Positions 60,685 to 64,000 of a stretch of DNA of 64,000 nucleotides are shown piece after piece. A program made the translations under genes and the position numbers. Position 1 is the first letter of the stretch. Every line of letters starts with the position of its first letter. This DNA comes from Microvirga aerilata. Its GTDB lineage: Bacteria > Pseudomonadota > Alphaproteobacteria > Rhizobiales > Beijerinckiaceae. The notes beneath the pieces are model-generated. The model was not told where the DNA came from. It worked only from the letters and a program-made list of their open reading frames with translations, and did not search any database. The stretch lies in contig NZ_JAEQMY010000016.1 in the NCBI RefSeq assembly GCF_016743775.1, positions 51,421 to 115,420 of the forward strand, in the 5' to 3' direction.

Positions 60685-61641
60685 GTGCCGCTGGGCGTTC
60701 AGCTGCGCGGGTTGATCGAGTTCGGCATTGCCCTTGGCGAGCTGCCCACCGGGCAGCGGCTGCCCTCGGTCCGGGAGTTGGCGGACCGGGCCGGCATTGC
60801 GCATATGACGGTTGCGACGGTGTACCGGGAGCTGCGCGAGGCCGGCCTCATCGAGGCGAAGCCCGGAGCGGGCACCTATGTGGGGGATGGACACAACAGC
60901 GACGGCCTGCGCTCCAATGCCATCCGAAAGATCCAGCGCCGTATCGAAATGCTCTTCAATGAAGCAGAACAGCTCGGCCTCGCGCCATCGGTCGTTTCGT
61001 CGCTGGTGAACGCGCGCGCGGCGCGCGGGCGGACGATGTCCCGGCCCGTGCGCCTCGTCATGGTGGGCAACTTCGTCGAGACGACGCAGCAATACGCGAA
61101 CCGCATTCAGGAGCATATCGGTCCGGGCGATTCCATCGTGGTGACGACGGTGGATGCCCTGCATGCGGGCGAGGCCTTCCCCCTGCCCTGCGATATCTGC
61201 GTGACCCTGGCCCACCGCCGCGGCGAGGTCGAGCACCTCGTGCCCAGCGGCATACCGGTCGTGGGCTTGAGCTTCATCCCGTCCGAGGAGACGCGGGCGC
61301 AGCTTGCGATGATCGACCCGATGGCCCGCATCGGGATCATCTCGATCTTCCCCGAGTTCACCGCGCTGATGAAGCCCGGCGTGCTGCGCTTTGCGCCTCA
61401 CGTCTCGGCCGTCGACGTGCGCCTGATCACCGCCCCCGATCTCGCGGCATTTCTCGCGCAGGTCGATGTGGCCATCTATGCCAGCGGCGCGGAAGCCACC
61501 GTCAGGCAGCTGCTTCCGCCTGATCGCCAGGCCATGGAATTCCGCTACGTGCCCGATCCGCATGCGATTCGCGCCACGTTGCTGCCCGTGATCGAGCGCC
61601 TGCGCTCGTCCATCAATCCGCAAGAGGAAGAGCCTTCATGA
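60685..61641 (+). CDS. GntR-family transcriptional regulator
   Basis: 318 aa from a GTG at 60685. The wHTH is LRGLIEFGIALGELPTGQRL PSVRELADRAGIAHMTVATV, with YRELREAGLIEAKPGAGTYV. The long C-terminal domain (RPVRLVMVGNFVETTQQYAN, PCDICVTLAHRRGEVEHLVP) looks like a type I periplasmic-binding effector fold. Upstream codons stay open and protein-like to 60535 (PEEQTP-like, ERILANLAAALDRSLP) but offer no ATG, GTG or TTG. The true start may therefore be non-standard, or a frameshift may have occurred. It probably controls the divergent importer and its own operon. Confidence 0.85.
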   Translation: MPLGVQLRGLIEFGIALGELPTGQRLPSVRELADRAGIAHMTVATVYRELREAGLIEAKPGAGTYVGDGHNSDGLRSNAIRKIQRRIEMLFNEAEQLGLAPSVVSSLVNARAARGRTMSRPVRLVMVGNFVETTQQYANRIQEHIGPGDSIVVTTVDALHAGEAFPLPCDICVTLAHRRGEVEHLVPSGIPVVGLSFIPSEETRAQLAMIDPMARIGIISIFPEFTALMKPGVLRFAPHVSAVDVRLITAPDLAAFLAQVDVAIYASGAEATVRQLLPPDRQAMEFRYVPDPHAIRATLLPVIERLRSSINPQEEEPS

Positions 61642-62333
61642 AAATCAGTGAGATGAACTGGCTTCAGGTGGAAGAATACCTGAAGACAGATGATCGCGCC
61701 GTCGTTCCGCTCGGCTGCACGGAGCAGCATGCCTATCTCAGCCTGTCCGTGGACAGCATTCTGGCCGAGCGCGTTGCCCTTGAGGCGGCCGAGCCTACGG
61801 GCGTTCCCGTGTTTCCCGTGCAGGCCTATGGCATCACGCCCTATTTCATGGCCTATCCGGGCACCGTCTCCCTCAAGGCGGAAACCTATCTGCGCATCAT
61901 CACCGATATTCTCGATTCCTTACGCCGCACGGGCTTTCGCCGCATCCTGTTCGTCAACGGCCATGGCGGCAACACGCCGGGCCACACGGCCGCCATCGAG
62001 TGGATGGGCGAGAACCCGGATTGCCGCGTGAAATTCCACAACTGGTGGAACGCGCCGCGCACCTTCGAGAAGGTGAAGGAGATCGACCCGGTGGCGTCGC
62101 ACGCCTCCTGGATGGAGAACTTCCCCTGGACCCGCCTGCCCGGCATCGCGCAGCCGGACCACCAGAAGCCCATGGTCGATCTCGACCGCATGCGCACCTT
62201 CGGACCGGAAGGCGTTCGCGAGATCCTCTGCGACGGCAACTTCGGCGGCCGCTACCAGCGCTCCGACGGGGACATGAACGCCATCTGGTCGGTGGCCATC
62301 GACGAAACCCGTGCCTTGATCGAGACCTGGTAA
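61638..62333 (+). CDS. Creatininase-family amidohydrolase
   Basis: 231 aa, coupled to the GntR gene by an ATGA. The metal-site pattern of creatininase is present: VPLGCTEQHAYLSLSVDSILAE (E, H and D ligands), GYP-like AYPGTVSLKAETYLRII and RRILFVNGHGGNTPGHTAAI. Family members hydrolyse cyclic amides (creatinine, formamidopyrimidine intermediates, mycofactocin precursor). The substrate here is unknown. It is next to a PanE-like and an SDR gene. Confidence 0.88.
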   Translation: MKISEMNWLQVEEYLKTDDRAVVPLGCTEQHAYLSLSVDSILAERVALEAAEPTGVPVFPVQAYGITPYFMAYPGTVSLKAETYLRIITDILDSLRRTGFRRILFVNGHGGNTPGHTAAIEWMGENPDCRVKFHNWWNAPRTFEKVKEIDPVASHASWMENFPWTRLPGIAQPDHQKPMVDLDRMRTFGPEGVREILCDGNFGGRYQRSDGDMNAIWSVAIDETRALIETW

Positions 62334-63350
62334 ATGAACGAGAACACGATTCTGATCTGGGGCGCAGGCGCCATCGGCGGGACGCTCGGCGCCTACCTCG
62401 CCCGCGCAGGCGAGGACGTGCTGCTCGTCGACATCGTCGAGCCGCATGTGGACGCCATGAAGCGCGACGGCCTTTTCATCGAAGGTCCCGTCGAAGCCTT
62501 CCGCCAAGAGGTCCGGGCGGCAACGCCGGCCGAGGTGACGGGCCGGTTCAAGCGCATCATCCTGGCCGTCAAGGCGCACCATACCCGTGAGGCCGTGCGG
62601 GCCTTGAAACCGCATCTCGCCGACGACGGCACCGTGCTGTCCGCGCAGAACGGGTTGAACGAAATCGTCATCGCCGAGGAGATCGGCGCGGAGCGCACCG
62701 TGGGCTGCTTCGTGAATTTCGGCGCGGATTGGCTGGAGCCGGGCCGCATCCTGTTCGGCAACCGCGCCGCCGTCGCGGTCGGCGGCCTCGACGGGCAGGC
62801 GACCGATGCGGTGCACGACTACCACCGCCTGCTCTCGATCTTCGAGCCCAAGGCGGTGCTCACGGACAACATCTGGGGCTATCTCTGGGGCAAGCTCGGC
62901 TACGGCTCGCTGCTCTTCGCCACCGCGCTCACCAACGCCTCCATGTCCGAGAACCTCGCATCCGAGCGCCATTTCCCGGTCTATCACCGCCTTGGCCGGG
63001 AGGTCATGGCGGTGGCGAAAGCGCGGGGCGTGAAGCCTCTGGGCTTCAACGGCTTTAACCCCGACGCCTTCATGCCGGGAGCCGACGAGGCCGCCGCGCG
63101 CCGCTCGGTGGCCGACATGGCGGAGTTCAACCGGCACACGGCCAAGACCCATTCGGGCATCTGGCGGGATCTTGCCGTGCGCAAGCGCAAGACCGAGGTC
63201 GACGCTCAGATCGCCATCATCGCGACCCTGGGCCAGGAAGCCGGCATCGCCACCCCTGCCATCGGCAGGCTCGTCGCCCTGATCCACGACATCGAGGATG
63301 GGCGGCGCGAACAATCCTGGTCCACTCTCGACGAAATGCTGGCATCATGA
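62334..63350 (+). CDS. Ketopantoate reductase-like (ApbA/PanE) protein
   Basis: 338 aa, beginning immediately after the previous stop codon. Rossmann motif ILIWGAGAIGGTLGAYLARAG, then RIILAVKAHHTREAVRALKP, LSAQNGLNEIVIAEEIG and the C-terminal helical domain with the lysine region KLGYGSLLFATALTNASMSE. It would reduce a 2-oxo acid with NAD(P)H. It is longer than typical PanE (about 300 aa), and the catabolic context suggests a substrate other than ketopantoate. Confidence 0.87.
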   Translation: MNENTILIWGAGAIGGTLGAYLARAGEDVLLVDIVEPHVDAMKRDGLFIEGPVEAFRQEVRAATPAEVTGRFKRIILAVKAHHTREAVRALKPHLADDGTVLSAQNGLNEIVIAEEIGAERTVGCFVNFGADWLEPGRILFGNRAAVAVGGLDGQATDAVHDYHRLLSIFEPKAVLTDNIWGYLWGKLGYGSLLFATALTNASMSENLASERHFPVYHRLGREVMAVAKARGVKPLGFNGFNPDAFMPGADEAAARRSVADMAEFNRHTAKTHSGIWRDLAVRKRKTEVDAQIAIIATLGQEAGIATPAIGRLVALIHDIEDGRREQSWSTLDEMLAS

Positions 63351-64000
63351 ATCTCGATTTCGCCAATCGCCGTGTTGCGGTCACCGGAGCGGCTCAAGGC
63401 ATCGGACGCACCATCGTGCAGTCGCTCGCCGCGGAAGGCGCCCAGGTCTGGGCGCTCGATCTCGATGAGGCCGGCCTGCGCGTCGCGGCCGACGCTGGGG
63501 CCAAGGCCACGCGCACCCTCGACCTTGCCGACCGCGCCGCCGTCGGCCGCGTCTTCGACGAGATGGCCGAGTCCCTTGGAGGCATCGACATTCTGGTCAA
63601 TTGCGCCGGAGGCGTCCGCGGCCAGGTGGCGAGACCCATCGAGGAGGTGAGCGAGCAGGACTGGCTCGTTCTCTTCGAGGCCAATGTGCATGGCGCCTTC
63701 TGGTGCTCCCAGGCGGTGGCCCCGCACATGAAGCGGGAGAAGTTCGGCCGCATTGTCAACATCTCGTCCGGCGCCGGCCTTCGCCCGAGCCTCACCGGCA
63801 TCCAGGCTTATACGGCTTCCAAGCACGCGCTCGTCGGCCTGACGAAGCAGCTCAGCTTCGAGCTCGGCCCCTTCGGCGTCACAGTGAACAGCGTGGCGCC
63901 CGGGTTCGTTCTGTCGAACCCGGCCACCCAGCGCCAGTGGGAAAGCTACGGACCCGAAGGGCAGGCCCGCCTCGTGGAGAGCATCCACACGCGCCGCCTC
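63347..64000 (+). CDS. SDR-family oxidoreductase (partial, C-terminus cut by window end)
   Basis: 218 codons are visible, starting at an ATG that overlaps the previous stop (ATGA). Classical SDR motifs are TGAAQGIGRTI (cofactor), LVNCAGGVRG, the catalytic serine in NISSGAGLRPS, Y-x3-K in YTASKHALVGL and NSVAPGFV. It is an NAD(P)-dependent dehydrogenase of a hydroxy or oxo substrate, fourth gene of the GntR-led operon. Confidence 0.9.
   Translation, partial: MNLDFANRRVAVTGAAQGIGRTIVQSLAAEGAQVWALDLDEAGLRVAADAGAKATRTLDLADRAAVGRVFDEMAESLGGIDILVNCAGGVRGQVARPIEEVSEQDWLVLFEANVHGAFWCSQAVAPHMKREKFGRIVNISSGAGLRPSLTGIQAYTASKHALVGLTKQLSFELGPFGVTVNSVAPGFVLSNPATQRQWESYGPEGQARLVESIHTRRL

Noticed and set aside
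1..64000. CRISPR arrays, tRNA genes, phage or IS elements
   Set aside because: No regularly spaced repeats, tRNA-like cloverleaf sequences, transposases, integrases or phage structural genes were recognised on either strand.

Overview
The window is GC-rich chromosomal DNA of an alphaproteobacterium, most likely a Hyphomicrobiales member close to Methylobacteriaceae or Microvirga. This placement is inferred from the short type of ArgC, an S9 protein with an N-terminal extension, DUF1236, DUF2842 and BA14K proteins, extensin-like and YkuD envelope proteins, class I PHA synthase, a CDC48-type AAA ATPase, and inverted intergenic repeats of the kind common in this order. No rRNA, tRNA, CRISPR array, phage or IS element was recognised.

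Positions 1-23400 look like ordinary core genome with small, mostly monocistronic units. In order: a class I/II aminotransferase (cut by the window edge), a lipoprotein, PHA synthase, a FadL-type porin, an FAH-family hydrolase, argC, a DUF5872 protein, rplM-rpsI, a GST, a thioesterase, a CoA-binding protein, O-acetylhomoserine sulfhydrylase, an orphan ParA, a DUF1236 protein, heme A synthase, DUF2842, small secreted proteins, an L,D-transpeptidase, an extensin-like protein, and a two-domain CDC48-like ATPase. Several genes carry notable 5' signals: a leader ORF plus terminator before argC, a leader hairpin before rplM, an operator inside the core promoter of the sulfhydrylase gene, and an SD-sequestering hairpin before the DUF1236 gene.

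Positions 23830-32293 hold a dipeptide/oligopeptide-type ABC importer operon (minus strand) with an ArgE-like deacylase gene. Divergent from it is a translationally coupled RidA and threonine-dehydratase-like pair.

Positions 32333-52430 form a large aromatic-acid catabolic island. One minus-strand unit runs from a VanA-like Rieske oxygenase and its ferredoxin reductase through a GntR/FCD regulator, a LIV-type ABC importer, a MetE-like methyltransferase and an extradiol dioxygenase. A second minus-strand unit encodes LigI-like 2-pyrone-4,6-dicarboxylate lactonase, two Bug/TctC-type binding proteins, an alpha/beta hydrolase, LigA, LigB and a YciI-like protein. A LysR regulator and a plus-strand unit (GalB-like hydratase, LigK-like aldolase, DUF1932 dehydrogenase) complete a protocatechuate/gallate meta-cleavage route to pyruvate and oxaloacetate. 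No canonical LigC was found. Two nearly identical LivK-like genes bracket the oxygenase genes, and a mirrored two-part DNA element flanks lysR.

Positions 52434-64000 hold a second oligopeptide-type ABC importer operon with an M32 carboxypeptidase and an AstE/aspartoacylase-like deacylase. Divergent from it is a coupled plus-strand unit of GntR regulator, creatininase-family amidohydrolase, ketopantoate-reductase-like protein and SDR dehydrogenase (cut by the window end).
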